Shown in pieces: positions 10,333-20,950 of a stretch of 64,000 nucleotides of DNA. Each line of letters begins with the position of its first letter. Position 1 is the stretch's first letter. This stretch comes from Myrmaecium sp. VS I D KN 1 (taxonomy: Eukaryota; Ascomycota; Dothideomycetes; Valsariales; Valsariaceae). The notes beneath the pieces were generated by a model. The model had not been told where the DNA came from. It searched no databases and saw only the letters and a list, made by a program, of their open reading frames with translations. The position numbers and the translations under genes were made by a program. Location of the stretch: positions 620,001 to 684,000 of the forward strand of contig JADQAV010000015.1 of the NCBI GenBank assembly GCA_019775845.1. The letters run 5' to 3'.

Positions 10333-13237
10333 GTCGACTTGCTGCAACTTCTCACTACCTCCCTCAGGCTCTCATCTAACCGGACGCCATTCGAGAGAGA
10401 TTGGTATATTCGGTAACAATCAGTTCATCACCGTGCCATCCGATCCCATCCCATGCCATGTCCTCCCTCGCATCCATAACCCCGAGGGTCAGTACTCGCC
10501 AACCCCCTATCCGCGTCCGCCGTCCGGGATCGAACAATCGAACCGGTGGTCTTTTTCGGACTGGTGAACGACGGACCCTGGACCCCGCTGGGGTAAAAGA
10601 TGGTCGAGCCTTGTAGCCTGAGGACATCCACGCCCTGGTCCGCATAAACTCACTAGCGACCACACACAATTTTGTGCATCTCCTCCAATCGTGATATCTG
10701 CGAGCCGGGGTCGGGGGACCCTATTTGGTTCTCTGGACTCCCAAGTCCGGATGACCGGGTGTCCAGAGATGCGCTCGCTCATTGCATCTGCGACACATCT
10801 GCTCCCGTTGTACACGCTCACGCCTTGCTGCCTGAAGCCATGTGCAACGGTGACATCTCACGAAAAAGCTTGTGAGCGTCCCATTATTCTCGCCGTGTGC
10901 ACGTTGCCTGCCCGGGCCACTGCCGATTCCTGTCGTCAACGGCTTTTATCGGCGCCGATGTCGACTTATGCTCCTGTCAACGGCTGCCCCAAATTAGGTC
11001 CCATTTTTGAGGGGACCAGAGCGGGGAGGCCCGAACGGCGTCCTCGAATTTATGCGGCTTCCTCGTCGCTGATTGGTCACCGCGTTCCGGATGAACAATT
11101 TCAAATCTGCGAATGACGGGGTCCCAAAGCCTTCGATATTTTCACGCCTGACTCGAGCTGCCCGCTTGCGATTGCGCGAGAAGCGCAAGTCTCGGTACTT
11201 CCAGGTTTTTTCTTTTCTTTTTTTTCTCGCCAGCCTGATGTGTACTCGCAACGCATGACCGTGAGGCTGGCCTATACCCTGTAGGCTCTGGTTCATTGGA
11301 CATCCGTCGCAAGCTGCCAATCTTTCAGACCATTTTTTTTTCTCCCCTCCGACCTTTTCTTGCTCTCCCCGACGATGGCCTTCGCAAGGGGCCGTAGGAG
11401 GCGTAAAGCGGTGAGTTGATAGGTCTTCGTTTCGACGGCCGGATATTGGTGATACAAGCCGCACGGCTGCTATCGAAGCCAGCGACCAGAAGGCCCTCTC
11501 CACAGGTCTGAACAAGCCTCTGTCCTCATCTTTGCAGTCAGGTGGACGTACAAAGCCCGCGAGCCGTCCAAGCCTTATCCGAAGCGCACCAGGCTCTTGC
11601 ACGAATTGATTCGTCATGCCGTATGCAACCAGGAAGATCGAAGGCTGAATGAGCACACATTGGGCCGAATTGGGATCAACACACATTCGTTGCCAGTCAT
11701 GTGAGTTGCGTGTGGGTGCGCTGGGAAGAGTCATTGGTTTCGCATATGCAATGAACGGTTCCATCCGGCGCACGCTGAGGAGCATTGCCGTGATACCTCA
11801 AAAGAGCGGTCTGGTACCAGCATTCTGGAACAAGAATCCGTAGGACTCGGGTACTCGAGAAGTATCTCATGACGGGTGGAGCGAAGACTGGGAGTCACGA
11901 CAGAGATTGTCACGATGAGCGGACCAATGGCTCCGCCGTTTGATGGGCGGAGCGGTGCAGTCTGTTGCAGCGTCCCTCCGACCGAGAAGCGAGGAATGCG
12001 CGGTACCCTCGATGGTGTTGTTACTCAACAGAAGAAAATACGACCTGGCCCCATCTTGGGCCTACGAAGAGCCTGAGGACCCCGCGAATGTGGAGTCATG
12101 ACGATAGCGGGTTGATTGTATTTGTACCTCCTCGCGATGCATGGCCCACGGATTATCGAGCTTCCGTGTGCGCTGCTGCACCTCATGCTCTCGAATTGTG
12201 ACGGTCGGTTCTGTTCCCAATGTGCGTCCGGTGCATGAGGCTTGCTGTGGCTGGCGTACATGTACCCATTTGCTTTAGATCGATGCGAACATGGCAGATA
12301 GCAAGGGCCAAGGGTGATGAAGGAACCAGCGTGATCTGCAATGCGCCCGAAGAAACCGATTGTTTCCCTCGCTTCCGAGTTCCGCATTGCAGTGATTCAA
12401 GCACCTGCAGTCTTCTGCCCTGACGGGCTGATGTCGACAGTGACGTCTCTGGCCAGTGCTCGAGTCCATCTCGCAGAGCAATCCTCTACTGTAAAAGGCA
12501 AACCACCGCTGGCTCATTGCGGCCACGATGTGCGACGAAGACGTGCTCGGATGGCAGCTCGAGAGGTGGCAGGGATTCCACTGACGCTGTTCCCGCGGAG
12601 TGCGTTGCGCTGTCGAACCCCGGGCCCCTCCCCCCGACGAACTGCCGCTGACAGAGCTGCCACTTCCCTTTCTCGACCCTCGATGCGTACGATGTATGCG
12701 AGCGGCTCAATAAATGTTGACCAACGCACTCCGCCGTGCTTGCTGCCAACACTACAGTACATACTGAAACTGCTCGCCAGAGCCATCGTGTCCCGACGGG
12801 CAGTGGTCGCAGAGGCCGCTGGCGCAACGGAGGCTGGCAGATAACGGCCGACGGCTTCAGCAGCGGCCCGGTAGGTAGTCTCTGTTAGGGCGACGACGGC
12901 GTGCTCCTTCACGCCTCCCTTTTGACAAGGCGGGTGAAGGGGGCATCGATCTCTCAGCCGTCCCGGCCGAGGTCCCCACACGGAGCGGCCCCGAAACCCT
13001 TGAATTAGCCGGCTTTTTTCCGTACGCTTTAGGGCTATTAACGGAAGGCTGGAGGGGCGACAGCGCTAACTAACCTCCTTGGGGAGAGAGAGGGGGGAGG
13101 GGTGGTAGGAGGAAGGAGGGGGGAGGGGGAAGGGAGCAATTACAGAGAGCAAATAAGCAGTAACCGCCGGGATGAGGCTCGGACGAGCTGCTGCACGGCT
13201 GGGTCTTTTAGGGCGTAAGCGCCTTGGCCTTGCCCGG

Positions 13238-13289
13238 TGGAGGAGAAGGAGCAGGAGGAGGAGGAGGAGAAGAAGAAGAAGAAGGAAGA
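13238..13289. repeat. Purine (GAG/GAA) microsatellite
   Basis: An uninterrupted GGAGGA run passes into a GAAGAA run. It is non-coding and generates artefactual Arg-rich and Leu-rich ORFs on the two strands. Confidence 0.8.
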
Positions 13290-13568
13290 CCCAGGCCATG
13301 GAAGGCTGCTGCCGTGACAGGCTGCTAAGGCACTCGGCTCCCTCGTCTATCACCATTGTGCCGGCAATAAGGTGCCAGTGTACAACGGACGGTCCCTCCT
13401 AAGGCAAGTTGCTGATGGTACCTACAGCAAGTACCCACCCTCATCGCACTCATCGTCCGCATTGCCCGCCGTGCCCGCCATTGCCCGCCCCAGCGACGTC
13501 CCTTGGGTGGGTGAGGTGGTCCCCCAGCGTGGTGAGGGTGAAGGCCAGACGTGCGCCCGGACCCGTGG

Positions 13569-13593
13569 CCACCACCACCACCACCACCACCAC
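13569..13593. repeat. CCA trinucleotide microsatellite, about 8 units
   Basis: A perfect CCA run lies in the gene-free gap about 500 bp upstream of the SAM-PH start codon. It gives His, Thr or Pro runs in spurious ORFs. Confidence 0.85.
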
Positions 13594-13623
13594 GACCTCA
13601 CCTCAGGGTGCGTGTGCCGGAGC

Positions 13624-13652
13624 GTGCCAGTGCCAGTGCCAGTGCCAGTGCC
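13624..13652. repeat. GTGCCA hexanucleotide microsatellite, nearly 5 units
   Basis: Perfect tandem GTGCCA copies lie just downstream of the CCA run. They are non-coding. Confidence 0.85.
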
Positions 13653-14090
13653 GTCGTCCAAGGTCCCCTTGGTCCCAGGTGCCGTCCCAGGATGTGAGTT
13701 ACCGCCAACCAAACCAACCACCCCCTCGCCCCTCACGCCCGATGCTTGCATGTGAGTCGTGCCCCGTATCCTGCCGGTGCCATCACAGGGCAACTCGCCC
13801 TGGGACTGGCCATCCTGCTGCCCAAGCACACCAAGCACACACCGCCCCCCGGCAACCTCGCCTTCGACGTGCCCTCGCCGTGCTCTCGCCATGCACGCAC
13901 TCACCTCTACAAAAGCGTCCCGACGCGCCCCACACCCGAAGGGCCTTCGAACGTCTTTTCTCAGTTTTCCTTGCGTCCTGGTCATACTGCATGGAATCAT
14001 AGAGGGCTATACCCGCCGGTCACGGTCACTAAAAGTTACTTTCCCGTCTCCCTCGCCTCTGGCGTTCCATTTCACTTTCATTCCCCAGTC

Positions 14091-16631
14091 ATGGTAAGTG
14101 ACGGAACTCATTGCTGCCTCCCCGACGCTGTCCTCCGACTAAAACCCCCGGGTAGCAGGCCATGGCACCCAACATGCCGCTGGACTCCGGCCAGGAGCTG
14201 TATCCGAGAATGAGGTCACAATCGTTCATTGCCAGCCGAATGAGCGCGCCCAGGCCGCAATCTGAAGCGACGGTGATATTCGATACCGACATAGAAGATG
14301 ATAATTCCAGCGACTTCGAGGAGTATTCCCCCAAGTACAGCTTTGACTCAGTGAGCATCCATGTCCCGAGGCCCAACGTCCTTCCCTTCTAACGATGGGC
14401 GACAGAATGACGGGAGGCGGAGCGAAGCGACGTTATCCACCTTCGACGAGGTATCCACCCCTCGGTCTAATGGCAGGCAGCATCATTTCGATTTCCAATT
14501 GCACGAGACCAAGCCCGTAGAGGGCCCCAAAGGACCCCATCTGTTCCGCTCCTCGCAATCGTCAGCCGATTTCAACTTCGACTTTGCCCTTCAGATGTCC
14601 CCATTGTTGCCCAAAGAAATGTCGCTTCGACCCGAGACGGCTTTCGTGCCATCGGAGACGCCCGTCGCTTTGCCCCAATCGCGTCCTGATTCTTATGACA
14701 CCCCTAATGCTGTCGCTGGCACCGATAGCGATGACGTTCGAACATGGACAGCTCACATGGTTGCGAACTGGATGTGGCAGAGCAATGTGGAGGAGTCGAT
14801 TATCGAGAAGTTTGAGGCCCACGATATCACTGGGACCGTTCTCATGGACCTTCAGTTCGACGACTTGAAAGAGCTGGAAATCCACTCCTTTGGAAAGAGG
14901 CACCAATTGTGGAATTTGATCTGTTCACTGCGGGGCAACGAAGGACGTTTAAGCCCCTCTGTTACACCCTTCCAAGACGCCAGCCGCCCCTGCACGGGCG
15001 CTAGCAAGCATCAAAGCTCGCGGAACAGGCGCGGCCACGGCTCACAAGAACGTGAAGAGGCGAGATCTCGTGGCTGCGACCCGGGTGATGAATGCTTCTC
15101 ACCGGTCACACCAGGCGGTGGCAAGAAGAGACGTGGCCGCAAACACCGGAATAAGCTTGACGACGTTGTTACACCTGCCGAGTCGGTTTCGATCGTCGCC
15201 ATCGAACAACTGCTTCCAAAACCCCACGATTGTCCCAGGCGTTGTGCAAAGTGGAGGAGGCAGCAGCGGCTTTACGCTCGTCTGCAGCAAGAGCACGGCT
15301 TCCCCATCTCACCCGAAAAAGGGGGTCACATCTTCATCGCAGGCGACCCGGGCAATGCCGGCACGGCTCATCGTATCGTTGAGGATGTGCACCGTCCCAC
15401 GTCCGAGAACGTTCCTTCTGTGGTCGCATCTTCGGATATCCTAGGGCCAGGCCAACTCCCAGAGTTTGCGCTCCAGGAAGAACACCTTGCAAATGTGGAG
15501 ACGCGCGACCCGCAGGAGAACGTCAAGCAGTTCCTTTCTCTGCAAGGGATCGTTCCCCCGCATATGCAGAATGTGCCTGTCGAGGCCCCACCAAGCCCAC
15601 CTCTAGAGATGTTTCCTCCTCTCCAATTCCCGCAACAGATGCCAAAGCCGCATTCCGGCTTGAAATCTCTCCCGAAGCTCAGTATCCCACGATCCGCATC
15701 TGCAAACCCTAACACTGCCACCCAAACAGCCTTTCACGTTCCCGATAGTGCCTTCTCTCCGTGTCACTCTGCGATCTCTCCGATTGGCGTCTGCCGCTTT
15801 GGAACGCCCGCTTCTGAGATGGATGTCCCAATTACTGCTGTTCCCCTCGGACCCATTCAGCGCGACGTCTCTCAATCCGTCCCGCCCAACATGCAATACC
15901 GGGATCCCCTCGTCCGCCCTAGTACCCGGGGCGATTACTCGCGGCGGCCTTCCATGGGCCTGCCTCCCCTCCATGAGGGCGAGGTTTTCAGTCCGATCGA
16001 TGATCCTCAAGCAAGCTTTGAGGACTCGTCCACACTTGCAGAATCCGTGCGTCCCGATAACGCGAGCGGCAAGAGTGCGACCGCGTCGGGGGTTGATCTC
16101 GCCGCGGACAACGTCTCCATCAAGAAAGCCCTGCAAAAAACTACCGGGTTTCAGTACTCAGGCGTCAACCATGCTGGGTGGATGAAGAAGCGCCGGACCC
16201 GCTTGCTGCGCCACGAGTGGCAAGACCAGCACTGCCGACTCACCGGGACACGGCTGGCTATGCACCCCAATGAACTTCCAACTGCCGATGCTCTTGAAAT
16301 CATCGACGTGGACAACTACGCTGTAGCCTGCTCGAGTCTGGCAAGCAACAAGCTTGCCGCCAAACTGAAGAGTCTCAAGCTCAGCAAAGACAAGGATGAC
16401 ACCGCTTCGGCCTTCAGCTTTCAGCTTGTGCCATGCCTGAATACCCCCGGTGGAGGCAATGGCGACGGGGTCGACCATCGCAGGAAGCTGGTCACCAGCG
16501 CAAAGACGCATCATTTTGCTGTTAAGACAAGGGATGAACGGATTGACTGGATGAGAGAGTTGATGCTGGCTAAGGCCTTGAGGGCCAAGGGAGAGGGGTA
16601 CGAGGTGCAGGTGAACGGTAACTCGGTTTAG
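14091..16631 (+). CDS. SAM and PH domain protein (Boi/Pob1-like polarity or membrane scaffold)
   Basis: Three exons are proposed: 14091-14093 (the ATG alone), 14159-14350 and 14406-16631, about 806 aa. If the first intron is not used, ATG 14162 gives the same protein from residue 3 (804 aa). A SAM domain lies near residues 175-242 (VANWMWQSNVEESIIEKFEA, then LMDLQFDDLKELEI). A PH domain lies near 645-795 (GWMKKRRTRLLRHEWQDQHC, ending HHFAVKTRDERIDWMRELM). Between them is a long Pro/Ser-rich linker. Yeast Boi1/2 and fission yeast Pob1 combine SAM and PH with an N-terminal SH3 and link Cdc42, exocyst and membrane phosphoinositides. No SH3 is visible here, so a role at growth sites is inferred from architecture only. 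The 55-nt second intron has a CTAAC branch site. Confidence 0.82.
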
Positions 16632-18323
16632 ACTGCCTGCACACGTCTAGATCCTTTTGACACATTTCTTTTGTCTTGTTTTGTTCCCATTCGGGATCCG
16701 CATCTGCTGATCCCTCCTCCCCCCTCCTTGTCCAGCGCTTGCTTTCGTTGCTCTGATGATATTGGCATACCCCCATTGATATACCCCTTTCCTTCTCCTG
16801 GCAAGCATTTCATTGCAACTGTCATTCTCTTCCTTCTTCATTTACACCACCTCTCTAGGGGTGATGGAAGGCGGTCTGCCAACCTAAGTCACTCCCGTCA
16901 ATATGACCGCATTGCACAATGTTTTCCGGGCTACTATTGTATATGGCATCATCTCCTCGTGTAGCGAAAAAAAGGGGGTCGGGTACCTTTCATGATCTAA
17001 CGAAAACTCACGAATCATGAATTACGAATAAATCCATCATTTGCTTCATTACTTCCTCTTTACGATTCAAATGTGCCTAATTATGTGAGACCATCCTCGC
17101 CCAGGGTGGATCCTTTCAACACCCGAATTCCGATTTGCTTTTCCACACACAACCTATCCCACCTCACCTTCTTTAAAAAGACCGACAGCTCTCGCTCGCC
17201 TCGCCCCGAGCACTCTCAGACATTCGCCTACCGCGGGACGCGCCCGCTCGATCAGTGGCCAGAACACGCCCATCCACGTCCGACCAACTGCCCGCAAGCG
17301 CTGGGCCTGGCGCGATGTACATAGCGACGTTGGGTGGGCCAAACCAGACCGAGCGAAGGTGACTGGACGTCGAGCGGTGAGGCTTCACAAATGAAAGCGG
17401 CGCCGCGAAGGAAAGGGGGGGGAGGGTGGAATGGGAGTGAGGGGGCAAAAAAAAAAAGACGCTGGCGAATCAGGGAAAGAGAACGACTGCCTACCCTTCG
17501 ATTCTCTAACGCCCTTAGTTAGGTGGTGTGTGTAGGTACAGTACGGAGTACTAGACGTATATAGTTGTGCTGTTATGACTTTTCTCCTCCTCGACAGGAC
17601 AGAGCGTCCGGTGCTCAGCCTCGCGCTTCCCGCACGGGCCAATTAGTCAACGGAAATGGCAGCCAACGTGCCAACCCAACCGCTGCCGCCGCCGTGGCCG
17701 CCCGCCCACCGCCGTTGGTTGTTGTTGCCCGAGGCCCCGACCGCGGCCAGGCGAGCCTGAGGAATCAACGGGAGACAGCCCTGCCCGCCAGCAGTTCGGG
17801 CGGACTCTCCGCAGGCTGCCCGGCCGCTGGACCCTGTCCTCCTCGGCGAAACAGAAACTCCATCTTGCCGATCAATTTTCCTGCACCTGGCCATGGAACC
17901 TGTCGAAGAGTAAACAGTCGATTGAGCATTGCACTCAAAAGATCTCTCTAGCTTTTTTTGGGGTTCTTTTTTTCTCGCTGACAGTGTCCTCCCGGTTATT
18001 GTGCACAGGAGAATTTCCAATTCTTTTCTTCTCCTGCCGCTGCGCCAACGTGAAAGGCTTGCGTCACGTCCTGCCCGATACCTCACGAAGCCGCAGATAG
18101 AGGGCGGTTCTAGACGACTTGCGTCCTCTCTCCGCCGCGCTTAAATCGCACGAATATCAAGCCCTCCAGCTATCGGTCGCGTACGACGCCTGAACCGAAA
18201 GAAAGAAGGACGAAGGCAGGAGGAAACCCAGGCACACATAGGAGAAAGAGGAGAAGGAAATAGCGAAGGAACTCGCGGATCAGGAACGTTCTCGAACCTC
18301 TCAAATAAAAGCCGACGGACACA
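16632..18323. other. Intergenic region, 1.7 kb
   Basis: The 3' flank of the SAM-PH gene (T-rich near 16650-16960) is followed by the promoter of the Rrp17 gene. A GTAC-rich palindromic motif (AGTACGGAGTACT) lies near 17539-17551. No gene is supported. Confidence 0.6.
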
Positions 18324-19311
18324 ATGCCACCCGCCCGCTCCACGAAGTGGCGGCGCAACCGCGAGGTCAAGACGAAGGCGGTGGAGGAGGTCGTCTTCGA
18401 CGACGCCGCCCGCGCCGAGTACCTGACCGGCTTTCACAAGCGGAAGCTGCAGCGGGCCGAGGCGGCCCGGGCGGCTGCGCTCAAGCGCGAGAGGGAGGAG
18501 CGGATACGGGAGCGGAGGGAGGTGAGTTTTCTCTGATTTTCTCTTATTTTCCCCCCTCGTTTGCTTTGCCAGTCTTTCGCAGGCCGCAAGCCCCGCATGT
18601 TCGCCATGTCGATGGCATATCACATCGCATGTTGTTGTTTCATCTTGAAAATCGAGGCGCTTCTTGTTTATTTCGCTCTCCACAACCCCTTTTCAACAGA
18701 AATGAAAATGAAGAATAGTGAGGCTGACCGAAGCGGGCACGTGCGTTCGATGGGGTTAGCTGCGACAACAACGGAAAGCCGAGATCGAGCAGCACGTCAA
18801 GGACGTGAACAAGGCGCTCAAGCGCGCGAACGGCGAGGCCACCGATTCCTCGGACGACGAGGAGGAGGACGGGGACGGCAGCGAGGATGGAGAGGGGGAG
18901 GGAGATGCGGCAGCGGCGGAGGAATGGCACGGATTCGGCGACGGGCCGGAGAACATCGCGCGCGAGGAGGAGTATGTGGACGAGGACAAGTACACGACCG
19001 TCACGGTCGAGACGGTCGATATTGATCGGGAAGGCTTCGTGAGGCCCGGGGAGGAAAGCTCGGAGGAAGAAGGGGAGGAAGGAGAGGAGGGCAAGGCGAG
19101 GAAGCGGACGGCCGAGGCGGCCGGTGGGTCGGAGGACGGCGCGCCGGGGTCGAAAAAGCGAGTGTGGACGAAGGAGAAGCCGAAGGACAAGGACCGGCCG
19201 AAGAAGCGGAAGAAGAAGTTCAGGTACGAGACGAAGTCGGAGCGGAAGGTGACGCGGGCGAAGGAGCGATCGAAGAATAGTAGGGCGGCTCGAGAACGGA
19301 GGGGGAAGTAA
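18324..19311 (+). CDS. rrp17: Ribosome biogenesis protein Rrp17 / Nop25 (nucleolar protein 12 family)
   Basis: Two exons, 18324-18521 and 18760-19311, give 249 aa. The 238-nt intron has donor GTGAGT, a CTGAC branch site and acceptor GTTAG, and joins ERRE to LRQQRKAEIEQHVKDVNKAL in frame. The family (Rrp17 in yeast, NOL12/Nop25 in animals) is nucleolar and acts in 60S pre-rRNA maturation; yeast Rrp17 is described as a 5'-3' exonuclease. Visible hallmarks are the start MPPARSTKWRRNREVK, a VVFDDAARAEYLTGFHKRK block (about 23-41), a strongly basic coiled-coil (about 40-90), an acidic middle (DSSDDEEEDGDGSEDGEGEG) and a Lys/Arg-rich tail (PKKRKKKFRYETKSERKV) that should target the nucleolus. It converges on tropomyosin. 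Confidence 0.88.
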
Positions 19312-19759
19312 GGGGCGAAGGGGGCCCATCCAGCATTTTCATCCTCAAAAAGCGTTGTTTCATGGGATACCGGCGCAGCATCATTCGTAGGGGGCACAGG
19401 CAGACCAATAGCGAGTCCCTCAAATTATTAATATGATTGGTGACGGTGTAAGGAAACTAGTGAGGAATCGGACTGCGAATCTCCTTGCCTGGAGGAGTCG
19501 GGGATGACAATAAGGGAAAAGATCTAGAGATGGAAGACGGAACTGCTTGGCTTGACAGCTACAAAGATGGGCCTTGTTCTAACAAGCTCTAAGGCAGCCT
19601 CACATCAGGAGCAGCAAAGCAGAGAGGGAGATTGGCGAAAAGCAACAAGGAGGTAACCCGCCAACTCGTGTGCCTCGACCTCCCACGAAAAGACCGACGC
19701 TGTCGCATACGTGTTCGCTCGCCCACCCCCCCCCCAACAGACCGCGCTTTTGGAGTGGC
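19312..19759. other. Convergent 3' flanks of Rrp17 and tropomyosin
   Basis: These 448 bp lie between two stop codons. There is an AT-rich stretch near 19425-19450 and a C-run near 19727-19735. No gene is seen. Confidence 0.6.
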
Positions 19760-20496
19760 TTAGATGTTGCCAATCTCGGCCACGAAGTCGTCGAGCTCCT
19801 TCTTGGTGTCGGCGTACTTCTTGGCCATCTCCTCGTACTTGGCCTCCCATTGATCCCTGGCGGCCTCGAGGGCCTGGACCTTGCGCTCGTAGTGGCCGGA
19901 CTTGACATCGGTTTGGCGGAGCCTGCGGAGTCAGGAGTCAGCAAAACCCGTTGCCCCGAACAGACGACAGTAACACAGTACTCTGCGTAGAAGAAATCTC
20001 CGATGTAGTGGAGGGTTACGTACTTCTCGTTGAGCTCCCTGATGTTCTTGTCAGCCGCCTCGGCCTCTTCCTCGAGCACCTGTAGTCTCCTCTGCAAGCT
20101 CTCGTTCTGGGTGCCTGCCTGGGTGTTGGCACCAGCCAGGTCCTTGGCCTCCTTCAGGTCGGCCTCCAGCTTCTCGACCTCGCCCTCGAGGAGCTGGTTC
20201 TTGTGGGAGAGCGATGTAATCTCCTGCTCCTTGGTAAGGTTCTCCTGCTCCAGGCTCTTGACCTTGCTCTTGAGCTCCTCGTTCAGGGCGTGAGCCTCAT
20301 CGGCTTCAGTGCGAAGGGCAGCCAGTCTCTGGAAGGGGCAGGATGGATTAGCTTTGTCATGTCCTTGGGCGGGGTTGGGGATGATGCGGGCACGCCGCGG
20401 CTACCGGGTGTTGATGGCACGCCAGGGGGGCTCGGCATGTTGACAACGTGGAGGGGTAAGGGCTCAGGATAAGCTCACCGCTTTGATTGCGTCCAT
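19760..20496 (-). CDS. Tropomyosin
   Basis: Three exons, 20496-20479 (only MDAIKA), 20328-20024 and 19922-19760, give exactly 161 aa, the usual size of fungal tropomyosins such as Cdc8 and Tpm1. Tropomyosin forms parallel coiled-coil dimers along formin-made actin cables and the cytokinetic ring, stabilising them and guiding myosins. The sequence is one unbroken heptad coiled coil: RLAALRTEADEAHALNEELK near the start, KSLEQENLTKEQEITSLSHK in the middle, and a KYADTKKELDDFVAEIGNI end. The first intron (150 nt) follows codon six. The second (101 nt) joins NEK to LRQTDVKSG in frame. It is transcribed divergently from securin across 454 bp. Confidence 0.95.
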
Positions 20497-20950
20497 GATG
20501 TCGAAGGGAGTATTTGAAGGTGGCTTGGGGGATGTGTAGAAGAGAGAAGTTGGTATAGGGAATAGGAGAAGGGATCGGTGTGTTCGGGCGGGAGTTGGGT
20601 CGGAGAAGCGTGGGGATGGGTAATGCTAGAGAAATGTAAGGTGGAAGTGAACGTGTTGGGCGTGTGTGGGTGGTGGTGGACCCTTGCCCTTTCGCCCAGG
20701 CGGCCTTTTGGGTCGGGCGGTGGAGGGCCGGGCGAAAAGGGAAGGCGGTGAGGTCGTCCTTGACAACCCTCACGAGCAATCAACAAAAACACCTTGACGG
20801 CCGGTCACCTCCAAACCCTCTTAACGACGACATCTCTCCACTCACCACCAGCACCACCACCGCGCTACGAAAGCCACCGATCGCTGGCCATACCATCCAC
20901 GAAGCTCGCCGAATTCGATGTAGACAGCCCCCCACGGGACATCAGCCACC
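20497..20950. promoter_or_regulatory. Shared divergent promoter of tropomyosin and securin
   Basis: These 454 bp separate the two start codons. Inverted copies of TTTCGCCC lie at 20690-20697 and 20730-20737 (as GGGCGAAA), 32 bp apart. They resemble SBF/E2F-type cell-cycle cores (CGAAA) but match no strict consensus. CA-rich leader-like DNA precedes the securin ATG (about 20830-20950). The regulatory reading is inference. Confidence 0.45.

Larger units (their letters stand above)
8172..14090. other. Gene-free 5.9 kb region between two divergent genes
   Basis: This lies between the start of the Zn2Cys6 gene (leftward) and the SAM-PH gene (rightward). Many short ORFs exist on both strands, the longest minus-strand at 10994-11785, but none shows a domain, a credible codon pattern or an intron chain. 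It contains CT/GA-rich tracts, several microsatellites near 13.24-13.65 kb and a CCCATCCCAG repeat near 10.3 kb. The likely contents are long 5' leaders and cis-regulatory DNA. Confidence 0.5.

Noticed and set aside
10510-10560. A tRNA-like B box (GGTTCGATT on the minus strand)
   Set aside because: No acceptor stem, anticodon arm or A box at the right spacing could be formed around it.
10994-11785. A 263-codon minus-strand frame in the 5.9 kb gap
   Set aside because: It has no recognisable motif, irregular composition and no intron or promoter context. It is probably chance in GC-rich DNA, though it is the best ORF in the gap.
13238-13652. Tandem microsatellites as a CRISPR-like or structured array
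   Set aside because: The units are 3-6 bp with no spacers. They are plain simple-sequence repeats in a eukaryotic genome.
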